Shown: one piece after another, positions 56,222-64,000 of the stretch
How the letters are laid out: each line of letters starts with the position of its first letter
How positions within the stretch are numbered: position 1 is the first letter of the stretch
Source: Bifidobacterium ruminantium DSM 6489
GTDB taxonomy: Bacteria; Actinomycetota; Actinomycetes; Actinomycetales; Bifidobacteriaceae
Direction: 5' to 3'
Assembly: GCF_000770925.1 (NCBI RefSeq)
Contig: NZ_JDTK01000004.1
Span: forward strand, 62,001 to 126,000
DNA: 64,000 bases
Made by a program: the position numbers and the translations under genes
The notes under the pieces: model-generated
Databases searched by the model: none
What the model was told of the DNA's origin: nothing
Seen by the model: the letters and a program-made list of their open reading frames with translations, nothing else

Positions 56222-57718
56222 ATGGGCGCAGTCGCAAGGAAGATCACGCGTGTAGTCGCAGCGATGGCATGCATCGCGGTATCGGTCGGCATTTCCGCCG
56301 TCACATTGCATGTGCCGACACGTGAGGACGACGGAGGCCGCTTCGATCCCGCGCGATACCGTAGCGACGTGATCGTCACCATGTTCCAGACCAATTGGCG
56401 GTCCGTGGCTCGCGAATGCAATGAGGTGCTCGGTCCCGAGGGTGTGGGATATGTGCAGGTATCCCCTCCGCAGGAATCCATCCAAGGCTCGCAGTGGTGG
56501 ACTAGCTACCAGCCTGTGAGCTACAGGCTCGATTCGAAGGAGGGCACCGAAGCCGAATTCAAGGATATGGTCCGTCAGTGCAAGGCGGCGGGCGTCGGCG
56601 TGATCGCGGACGCGGTCATCAACCACACCACCGGCGTCGACAAGACGAAGGGTACGGGCACTGCCGGAAGCGCCTACGGCAACAAAGGCGATTTCCCTGA
56701 AGCCGGATACGCCCCATCCGATTTCCATACGCCCTGCTCCATATGGACGTATCGTGACGCCGACAGCGTGTGGAACTGCCAGGTGTCCGGCCTGCAGGAT
56801 CTTGACACGTCGAACGGACACGTACGCGATGTGTTGTCAGACTATTTCGTGAAGCTTCTCGACTATGGCGTCGCCGGATTCCGTGTGGATGCCGTCAAAC
56901 ACATTCCACCGAAGGACGTGTTGGCCATCAAGAGACTCGTGGCGAAGAAATCCGGACGCTCCATGGATGACATCTGGTGGATGCAGGAGGTGATCGGAGA
57001 TAATTCCGAAGCCACCGAAATCCAACCGAAGAATTATCTCAAAACCGGACAGGTAAACGAATTCCAATACGCCTATCGCCTGAAATCCATGTTCTCCAAT
57101 TCATTGGCCGGTGGAAACCTGCCGATCGAAGACATTCCGCAGAACATCACCTCCAGCGGCAAAGCCAGCGTGTTCGTGACGAACTGGGACACCGAGCGCA
57201 ATGGCATGACGCTCACCTACAAGGATGGCGATGCCTACCATTTGGCGAACGCGTTCATGCTGGCCTACCCGTATGGCACCCCCAACGTGTTTTCCGGCTA
57301 CGAATTCCATGACGCTGACTCCGGTGCGCCGGACGCCACGAAGACCAAGGTGCCGGACGCCGACTGCTCGGAAGACTCTGGTTGGAGCTGCACCGACCGT
57401 TGGACGGACGTGCGCGGCATGATCGGCTGGCATAATGTCGCGGGTGACGCGCCTCTTGCCGATTGGCAGGATGACGGCGACAATGTGATCGCCTTCGGAC
57501 GTGGCTCCCGCGCGTTCATCTCCATCAACAATGACATGCACGCCCACACGATCACCTACCACACATCGATGCCGGCAGGAGAGTATTGCGATGTCTATGG
57601 TTCCGCCGATTGTTCCGGCGCCGTGCGCGTGCGTTGGAACGGCGACGTCACGTTGACGGTGCCCGCCGGCGGCGCGGTGGCCTTCCATGTCGCCGCCACG
57701 CCTCGCAGTATGCGATGA
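56222..57718 (+). CDS. Secreted alpha-amylase, single GH13 domain
   Basis: A 498-residue glucanase. An N-terminal signal peptide (KITRVVAAMACIAVSVGISAVTLH) is followed by one GH13 barrel closest to actinobacterial alpha-amylases (GH13_32). Key residues: nucleophile Asp223 in GFRVDAVKHI, acid/base Glu256 in WMQEVIGD and Asp323 in FVTNWDTERNG, where the usual NHD His is Trp. GVGVIADAVINHTTG is region I, and a short C-terminal beta domain ends at AFHVAATPRSMR. No starch-binding module or wall anchor is present, so the enzyme would be released or held by its uncleaved signal helix. It shares long identical stretches with the first domain of ApuB downstream, indicating duplication. GGGGAAT precedes the ATG. 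Confidence 0.92.
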   Translation: MGAVARKITRVVAAMACIAVSVGISAVTLHVPTREDDGGRFDPARYRSDVIVTMFQTNWRSVARECNEVLGPEGVGYVQVSPPQESIQGSQWWTSYQPVSYRLDSKEGTEAEFKDMVRQCKAAGVGVIADAVINHTTGVDKTKGTGTAGSAYGNKGDFPEAGYAPSDFHTPCSIWTYRDADSVWNCQVSGLQDLDTSNGHVRDVLSDYFVKLLDYGVAGFRVDAVKHIPPKDVLAIKRLVAKKSGRSMDDIWWMQEVIGDNSEATEIQPKNYLKTGQVNEFQYAYRLKSMFSNSLAGGNLPIEDIPQNITSSGKASVFVTNWDTERNGMTLTYKDGDAYHLANAFMLAYPYGTPNVFSGYEFHDADSGAPDATKTKVPDADCSEDSGWSCTDRWTDVRGMIGWHNVAGDAPLADWQDDGDNVIAFGRGSRAFISINNDMHAHTITYHTSMPAGEYCDVYGSADCSGAVRVRWNGDVTLTVPAGGAVAFHVAATPRSMR

Positions 57719-57723
57719 TGGGT

Positions 57724-57735
57724 GCAATCGTTTGC
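57724..57735. promoter_or_regulatory. LacI-type operator candidate
   Basis: GCAATCGTTTGC fits GCAAnCGnnTGC, shared with 56170-56181. It lies just beyond the upstream amylase stop and about 310 bases before apuB. Confidence 0.5.
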
Positions 57736-57904
57736 TTTTTGATGCTGTTTTTGCAAGCGATTTCTGCTTGAATTGCAAACTAGGGGGTGACGTTTGCAGA
57801 AACGGTTTGCAGTGTGGAAGATGAAAGATCGACTTATTCCAATGGGTCACGCTGTTTCATTGACATGTGCAGAAATCGTCATATAGCATATGACGATTCG
57901 GAGT

Positions 57905-57916
57905 GTGAACGTATGC
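57905..57916. promoter_or_regulatory. LacI-type operator candidate
   Basis: GTGAACGTATGC differs at two positions from the site before the upstream amylase. It lies 124 bases before the apuB start, close to where a promoter would be expected. Confidence 0.45.
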
Positions 57917-58040
57917 ATATTCATCGTCGAGTATATTCTGAATTATCCGCGTGGATGCAGATGACCATGGCGCATACGTTGCCGGTCGCGGCGCCTGCCA
58001 TGGGCGTTTGAACCGGCCTCATAGATGAGAACGGAGAACG

Positions 58041-61000
58041 ATGGTCGTTCAAACAAACCGTCCATTAGGCCGTGTGGTGGCGATGGGCGTCACCGCGGCC
58101 ATGGCGTGCGCTTCGTTGGTCGCGGCACCGATCGTGGCCCAGGCGCAATCCAAAACGCAGGCCAATCAACAGAAAGATGTCCAGGTGATTGCGTTCCAGC
58201 AGACGTGGAACACCATCGCCAAGGAATGCACCAACACCTATGGTCCGGAAGGTGTGGCCTATGTGGAGGTCTCGCCTCCGCAGGAATCCATCCAAGGCAC
58301 GCAGTGGTGGACCAGCTACCAGCCTGTGAGCTACAAGCTCGACTCCAAGCTGGGCACGGAAGCCGAATTCAAGAACATGGTTCAGCAGTGCTCCGCGGCA
58401 GGCGTGGGCATCATCGCCGACGTGGTGCTCAACCAGACCACCGGCGCCGACGTGGCCGCCGGAGACCAGAAGGGCGTGGCCGGCAGCGAATACAACGGCT
58501 CCACCGGCAGCTACCCGGGCTTCGCCTCCAAGCAGTACCCGGACGGCATCACCGCCGCCGACTTCCACAGCTGCACCAAGAACATCTCCGACTACACCAA
58601 TCAGAAGGAAGTTCAGGAATGCCGCCTGAGCTCCATGTGGGACTTCAACTCCGAAAGCGAGAAGGTGCAGGACATCCAGTCCGACTACCTAGCCTCGCTG
58701 TGGAACGCCGGCGTGCGCGGCTTCCGCATGGATGCCGTCAAGCACATCCACACTGACAGCATGAAGGCCATCAAGGAGAAGTTCGCCAAGAAAATCGGCA
58801 AGAACGCCAACGACATCTACTGGATTCAGGAGGTCATCGGCAACGCCTCCGAGGCCGCGGGCATCCAGCCGAGCAACTACGTGCAGAACGGCACCGTGAC
58901 CGAATTCGGCTTCAAATCCGAGATGAACCAGACCTTCAAGGACAAGATCGCCAACCTCAAGGGGCTGAGCGATCGCCTGAGCAAGGATCTCTCCTCCGAT
59001 GACGCCAACGTGTTCGTCACCAACTGGGACACCGCCCGCAACGAGGGTGCGCTGACCTACAAGGACGGCGCCAAGTACCAGCTGGCCAACGCGTTCATGC
59101 TGGCCTACGACTACGGCACCCCGCGCCTGCTCTCCGACTACAAGTGGGACGTCAACGACAACGGTGCACCCGGAGCGACCGTGACCTCCGTGCCCGACGT
59201 GGATATGGACAAGGCATGCTCCACCAACGATTCCGATTGGAACTGCGAGCAGCGCTGGACCTCCACCCGCGGCATGATCGCCTTCCGCAACTATGTCAAC
59301 GGCACCAAGGTCGCCGATTGGCAGGATGACGGCGGCGACAACATCGCCTTCTCCCGCGGAGCCAAGGGCTTCATCGCCATCAACAACGGCAAGAAGGACA
59401 AGGACGCCTCCTACACGACATCTCTCGCCGACGGCGAATACTGCAACGTGTACGCCACCATGGACTGCTCCAAGACCGTGACCGTCAAGGGTGGCAAGGT
59501 CGAGACCACGGTGCCGGCGCACTCCGCCATCGCCCTGTATGCCGGTGCTACCAAGGCCTCGCACCCCGCAGCCTCCGCCGCTACCGATCCGTCCGATCCC
59601 GACGTGAACCAGGAAGAGGATGACGCCCTGCCCGACGACAGAAGCGTCACCATCTACTACAAGCCCGCGAACGCCGAATGGAAGACCCCGAAGGTCCATT
59701 ACGGCCTCGGCAACGATTGGGAGCAGCCGGAAGCCGACATGACCCTCGACGCGCAGGGTTACTACACCGCCACCATCAACACCAAGGGCAAGGCGATCGA
59801 CTTCGTGTTCCACGACAAGGACACCGATGGTTGGGAGAACCCGAAGGGCGGCGGCAACTACCATGCCAACGTCGGCATCACCCATGTGGGCGTGAGCGAT
59901 CAGGCCGCAACCGTCGGCAATCCCGAATCCATCGGCGCCAAGACCCGTCTCGTCGTGCACTACAAGCCCTCCAGCGCCTCGGACAACCGCGGCGTGTACG
60001 TGTGGGGCACCGATGTGAACGGCGGCAACATGGACGCCAAGCACCACGCTTTCACCGGCACTGACTGCTGGGGCAAGGTCGCCGTGCTCAATTTCGACGG
60101 CAAGTACGACAAGTTCGGCTTCCTCGTCACCACCAGCGATTGGAACAAGTACGGCGCCGACCGTAGCGTCACCGTGAGCGCCGACGGCACCGCCGAGGTG
60201 TGGATCGACGGCACCAAGTACCCGGACCAGGGCGAGGCGACCACTGTCGAGACGCTTGATTCGGCACCGGCCGATTACGCCTGCAAGGCCAACACCGTCA
60301 AGGTGAAGGTGCACTACAACCGAGACGACGGCCTGTACTACAACGCCGAGGACACCAGCACCACTGTGCCGCAGTGGGATATCTGGACCTGGGCATCCAA
60401 TTGGAACGGCGGTGCCGCCACCTTCACCACCCATGACGATTGGGGCGAGATCGCGGAGTACTCCTTCACCAACTACACCTACTACAACAACGACGGCGCT
60501 TCCGATATCGGCATGCTGCGCCGTTACGGTAAGGACGCGTGGAAGGCCAAGGACCCGGACGACGCCGATCACAGGATCCCGTCCAACGCGCTCGTGTTCG
60601 ACGCCGACGGCAACGCCTCCGCCGAAGTGTGGCTGCTCGGCGGCGACGCCACGGTGTATACCTCCCGTCCGTCCCTCGGCGCGACCATGAAGTCCGCCGA
60701 GATCTCCGGCACCAACCAGCTGTCCGCCAAGCTCTCCAAGAAGGTCTCCACGGATGACCTGAAAGGCAAGGTCACCGTCACGGACGCCGACGGCAAAGCC
60801 GTCGATGTCAAGAGTCTCAAGGCCGACGGCACCAAGGTGATCATCACCGCCGACAAGGATCTGGACGTTCGCGGCAAGTACACCGTCGAGATCAAGGGCT
60901 TCGGCTCCCAGAACGCCATCGCCGGTTCGGTGGTCCGCACGGATGCCTTCGACAAGAAGTATGCCTACAGCGGCGAGGATCTGGGCGCCACATTCGCCAA

Positions 61001-63335
61001 GAAGCAGACCGGCTTCAAGGTGTGGGCCCCGACCGCCACCAAGGTCGAACTCGTCACCTACAAGTCCGCCGACCCGAATGCCGAGATCGATCAGACCATC
61101 GACATGACCAGTGAAAGCAAGGGCGTGTGGAGCGCCACGGTGAAGAAGCTCGCCTCCGGCACCGCGTACTCCTACAGGCTCACCTTCGCCGACGGCACGG
61201 TGAACACCTCGGCCGATCCGTACGCCACCGCGGCCGTCGCCAATGGCGAGCGCTCCGTGGTGCTCTCCAAGAAGGCCATGGGCAAGGCGGGCAAGCGCAT
61301 GCCGGCCTTCGGCAAGACCACCGACGCCTCCATCGCCGAGATGAACATCCGCGACTTCTCCATCAACCCGGCCTCCGGCATCTCCGCCGACAAGCAGGGC
61401 AAGTACCTGGGCGTGGTCGAATCCGGCACGAAGACCGCCAAGGGTGCGACCTCCGGCCTCGACTATCTCAAGTCGCTGGGCGTCACCCACGTGCAGATCA
61501 TGCCGATGTACGACTACGGTTCCGTCAACGAGACCGGCGACCTGAGCTACAACGCCCAGGGTGCGCAGAACTGGGGCTACGACCCGGAGAACTACAATGT
61601 GCCGGAAGGCTCGTATTCCTCCGATCCGAGCAACCCGAGCTCCCGCGTCACCGAGATGAAGCAGATGGTCAAGGGCCTGCATAAGAACAACATCCGCGTC
61701 ATCATGGATGTGGTGTACAACCACGTCTACAATGCCGCGAACCATTCGTTCAACAAGACGGTCCCGGGCTACTACTTCCGCTATGACGACAACGGTTCGC
61801 TCGTCAACGACTCCGGTTGCGGCAACGACACCGCCTCCGAACGTGCGATGATGCGCAAGTACATCGTCGACTCGGTGACCTACTGGGCGAAGAACTACAA
61901 CATCGACGGCTTCCGATTCGACCTCATGGGTCTGATCGACACCAAGACGATGCAGGAGGTTCGTGCTGCCCTCGACAAGATCGATCCGTCCATCATCGTG
62001 CTCGGCGAAGGCTGGGACATGAACTCCACGATGGACAAGAGCGAGATGACCATCCAGCCAAACGCCTACCAGGTCGCTTCGGACGGCACCAACAACGGCA
62101 TCGCGTTCTTCAACGACTCGATCCGCGACGGCCTCAAGGGTTCCGTGTTCTCCGACACCGACACCGGTTTCGTCTCCGGCAAGGCCGATCAGGAAAGCCT
62201 CATCGCCCACAACGTGCTCGGCTGCCAGTACGACGCCGACGCCTCCACCACCTGCTGGAACGGCAATGCGCAGGACCACTACGCGGATGCCGGTCAGGTG
62301 GTGAACTACGCCGAGATCCACGACAACATGACCCTGTACGACAAGCTCAGGAAGTCCGTGCCCACGGATGACGAGGCCACCACCGAGGCGCGCGCCAAGC
62401 TCGCCGATTCCGTGGTCTACCTGTCCGAAGGCATCCCGGCCATCCAGCTGGGCCAGGAGTTCCTGCGCACCAAGGGCGGCAACGGCGACAGCTATAACGC
62501 CGGTGACGAGGTGAACGCCATCGACTGGGATCGCACCACGCAGTATGCGGGCTCCGTCGACTACGTCAGGGGCCTGATCAAGCTGCGCAACAGGATCGCT
62601 GCCCTCCGCCAGACCAGCTACAGCGACATCAACGCCAGCGTGACCATGCTCAAGTCCGCCAACGGTGTTGTGGCCTATCAGGCGAAGGACTCCAGCGGCA
62701 CCTACGTGGTGATCTTCAACGCCAACAACGATGTCGCCGCCATCGATGGCGTCGAGGCCGGCAAGTACGAGGTGCTCGCCGCAAACGGCACCGTGTACGG
62801 CGACGACGACGTCAAGAGCGTCACCGTCCGCAAGGGCTCCGCATACACCGCTGGCGCACTGTCCGCCACCGTGCTCAAGGTCGCCTCCGCCGACGACGTC
62901 GTTCCCGTGATTAGCGGTGTGAACGAGTCGACGACCATCACCGTCGGTTCCAAGTTCGATCCGATGGCGGGCGTCTCCGCCACCGACGACATCGACGGCG
63001 ATCTGACCGACAAGATCAAGGTCGAGGGCACCGTGGACGCCAATAAGGTCGGTGACTACAAGCTGGTCTACTCCGTGACCAACTCCCGTGGCAAGACCAC
63101 GACCTTCACCCGCACGGTGCACGTCCAGAAGCAGGCCGTCACCCCGGCCGCCGATAAGAACAATGGCAAGATCAACGGCAAGGCCGACAATACAAAGGAA
63201 GACGCGGAGAAAAGCGCGGCGCAGAGCCCGGCAACAGGCTCCAACGTCGCCGGAATCGCCTTGGCCGTCATGGTGCTCGCCGTTGCGGCGGGCGTGTTGA
63301 TCGTCCTCCGCAGGAAGGAGGCCGGCGACCGATAA
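58041..63335 (+). CDS. apuB: Cell-wall-anchored amylopullulanase with alpha-amylase and pullulanase domains (ApuB-type)
   Basis: A 1764-residue exported enzyme acting on starch, glycogen and pullulan. A signal peptide (to about residue 35) precedes a GH13_32 alpha-amylase domain (about 45-500: Asp231, Glu264, and Asp330 in TNWDTARN). Then come a CBM25-like module (about 533-620) and two CBM41-like pullulanase modules (about 634-730 and 750-880), an Ig-like linker, a CBM48 module (from about 970) and a GH13_14 type I pullulanase (about 1090-1600: QNWGYDP at 1176, Asp1294, Glu1323, Asp1428). A DUF5011 Ig-like repeat (about 1617-1695), charged spacer, SPATG sorting-like motif, helix and RRKE tail end it. 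Upstream GGAGAACG sets the start. Module edges are estimated. Confidence 0.93.
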   Translation: MVVQTNRPLGRVVAMGVTAAMACASLVAAPIVAQAQSKTQANQQKDVQVIAFQQTWNTIAKECTNTYGPEGVAYVEVSPPQESIQGTQWWTSYQPVSYKLDSKLGTEAEFKNMVQQCSAAGVGIIADVVLNQTTGADVAAGDQKGVAGSEYNGSTGSYPGFASKQYPDGITAADFHSCTKNISDYTNQKEVQECRLSSMWDFNSESEKVQDIQSDYLASLWNAGVRGFRMDAVKHIHTDSMKAIKEKFAKKIGKNANDIYWIQEVIGNASEAAGIQPSNYVQNGTVTEFGFKSEMNQTFKDKIANLKGLSDRLSKDLSSDDANVFVTNWDTARNEGALTYKDGAKYQLANAFMLAYDYGTPRLLSDYKWDVNDNGAPGATVTSVPDVDMDKACSTNDSDWNCEQRWTSTRGMIAFRNYVNGTKVADWQDDGGDNIAFSRGAKGFIAINNGKKDKDASYTTSLADGEYCNVYATMDCSKTVTVKGGKVETTVPAHSAIALYAGATKASHPAASAATDPSDPDVNQEEDDALPDDRSVTIYYKPANAEWKTPKVHYGLGNDWEQPEADMTLDAQGYYTATINTKGKAIDFVFHDKDTDGWENPKGGGNYHANVGITHVGVSDQAATVGNPESIGAKTRLVVHYKPSSASDNRGVYVWGTDVNGGNMDAKHHAFTGTDCWGKVAVLNFDGKYDKFGFLVTTSDWNKYGADRSVTVSADGTAEVWIDGTKYPDQGEATTVETLDSAPADYACKANTVKVKVHYNRDDGLYYNAEDTSTTVPQWDIWTWASNWNGGAATFTTHDDWGEIAEYSFTNYTYYNNDGASDIGMLRRYGKDAWKAKDPDDADHRIPSNALVFDADGNASAEVWLLGGDATVYTSRPSLGATMKSAEISGTNQLSAKLSKKVSTDDLKGKVTVTDADGKAVDVKSLKADGTKVIITADKDLDVRGKYTVEIKGFGSQNAIAGSVVRTDAFDKKYAYSGEDLGATFAKKQTGFKVWAPTATKVELVTYKSADPNAEIDQTIDMTSESKGVWSATVKKLASGTAYSYRLTFADGTVNTSADPYATAAVANGERSVVLSKKAMGKAGKRMPAFGKTTDASIAEMNIRDFSINPASGISADKQGKYLGVVESGTKTAKGATSGLDYLKSLGVTHVQIMPMYDYGSVNETGDLSYNAQGAQNWGYDPENYNVPEGSYSSDPSNPSSRVTEMKQMVKGLHKNNIRVIMDVVYNHVYNAANHSFNKTVPGYYFRYDDNGSLVNDSGCGNDTASERAMMRKYIVDSVTYWAKNYNIDGFRFDLMGLIDTKTMQEVRAALDKIDPSIIVLGEGWDMNSTMDKSEMTIQPNAYQVASDGTNNGIAFFNDSIRDGLKGSVFSDTDTGFVSGKADQESLIAHNVLGCQYDADASTTCWNGNAQDHYADAGQVVNYAEIHDNMTLYDKLRKSVPTDDEATTEARAKLADSVVYLSEGIPAIQLGQEFLRTKGGNGDSYNAGDEVNAIDWDRTTQYAGSVDYVRGLIKLRNRIAALRQTSYSDINASVTMLKSANGVVAYQAKDSSGTYVVIFNANNDVAAIDGVEAGKYEVLAANGTVYGDDDVKSVTVRKGSAYTAGALSATVLKVASADDVVPVISGVNESTTITVGSKFDPMAGVSATDDIDGDLTDKIKVEGTVDANKVGDYKLVYSVTNSRGKTTTFTRTVHVQKQAVTPAADKNNGKINGKADNTKEDAEKSAAQSPATGSNVAGIALAVMVLAVAAGVLIVLRRKEAGDR

Positions 63336-63371
63336 AATCGCAATCGTCTGACTGTATTTCCTGAATTTCCG

Positions 63372-63410
63372 AAAGGCGGGACCGCGGAGCAATGCGGTCC
63401 CGCCTTTTCG
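63372..63410 (+). terminator. Terminator after apuB
   Basis: AAAGGCGGGACCGC (63372-63385) pairs perfectly with GCGGTCCCGCCTTT (63394-63407), followed by TCG. Flanking A and T bases complete the structure. Confidence 0.88.
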
Positions 63411-63443
63411 TATCACGATGGAACACGCCGCGTCTTGCGCCGC

Positions 63444-63452
63444 TGATAGACT
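63444..63452 (+). promoter_or_regulatory. Candidate extended -10 box of a leaderless pyrG promoter
   Basis: TGATAGACT (TGn plus TAGACT) ends 8 bases before the ATG at 63461. No Shine-Dalgarno is present, and the distance places transcription initiation at or beside the start codon. Confidence 0.45.
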
Positions 63453-63460
63453 GAAGTTCC

Positions 63461-64000
<540 letters not shown>

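Larger units (their letters stand above)
57719..58040. promoter_or_regulatory. 322-base control region of apuB with several LacI-type half and full sites
   Basis: No gene or clear terminator is seen. GCAATCGTTTGC (57724-57735) and GTGAACGTATGC (57905-57916) resemble the operator before the upstream amylase. Partial matches are GCAAGCGATTTC (57753-57764), GCAAAC at 57774-57779, GCAGAAACGGTTTGC (57796-57810) and GCATACGTTGC (57972-57982). The density of these sites suggests looping or cooperative binding by a LacI-family regulator. Confidence 0.55.

Noticed and set aside
57787-58011. A 74-codon open frame between the two amylases
   Set aside because: It runs through the operator-rich control region, lacks a ribosome site and resembles no known protein.
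58689-63416. A 1575-codon open frame antisense to apuB
   Set aside because: It mirrors the codon bias of a high-GC coding strand, has repetitive Val/Gly/Asp/His composition and no domain, and lies wholly opposite a well-supported gene.

Overview
The window is a gene-dense, high-GC stretch of an actinobacterial chromosome, almost certainly a Bifidobacterium. The diagnostic evidence is an 825-residue xylulose-5-phosphate/fructose-6-phosphate phosphoketolase followed by phosphate acetyltransferase and acetate kinase (the acetate-forming end of the bifid shunt), a fused shikimate kinase/3-dehydroquinate synthase, and a 1764-residue wall-anchored two-enzyme amylopullulanase of the ApuB type. Several neighbourhoods keep the general actinobacterial order: carD-ispF; rpsA-coaE-uvrB near pyk, an ANTAR regulator and polA; and DUF948-small membrane protein-alaS-ruvX-mltG-prepilin peptidase-aroC-aroKB-aroQ. 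I see no insertion sequence, prophage, CRISPR array, rRNA or origin. Species cannot be fixed from the sequence alone.

Layout. 1-4.3 kb: the tail of a ComF-like phosphoribosyltransferase, then a leftward block of glgB and a two-component system. 4.4-8.5 kb: carD-ispF, then a leftward ABC importer for a metal (ligand pattern suggests manganese), with a palindromic Fur/Zur-like box before its ATPase-permease pair. 8.6-16.6 kb: folD, rpsA, coaE, uvrB, a TerC-family membrane protein and pyk, the last preceded by a perfect LacI-type operator. 16.8-24.4 kb: an odd tRNA-Leu, an ANTAR response regulator overlapping polA, a Nif3-family protein, a Nudix hydrolase and glgX. 24.4-30 kb: two membrane proteins, tRNA-Pro, aroA and guaA. 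30-37.9 kb: xfp, pta, ackA, then an acyltransferase-SGNH protein. 38-42.8 kb: xanthine permease and phosphoribosyltransferase, divergent from a PcrA/UvrD helicase with a repetitive Ser-Gly-Tyr region. 43-45.4 kb: a three-gene cysteine-rich membrane protein/ABC transporter unit. 45.6-56 kb: rpsD, a histidine phosphatase, alaS operon, mltG and the aroC-aroKB-aroQ cluster. 56.2-63.3 kb: a secreted alpha-amylase and ApuB, with several LacI-type operator candidates. The window ends in the 5' part of pyrG.

Functionally, glgB and glgX build and trim glycogen; the secreted amylase and ApuB degrade starch and related glucans outside the cell; imported sugars feed xfp-pta-ackA and pyk. The LacI-type sites at pyk and the amylases suggest carbohydrate-responsive control by regulators encoded elsewhere. 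The most unusual features are the cysteine-rich DUF4418/ABC unit, the class I-shaped tRNA-Leu(CAA), the YGS-repeat tail of PcrA, and a recurring -10-like box 6-8 bases before start codons that suggests widespread leaderless transcription.
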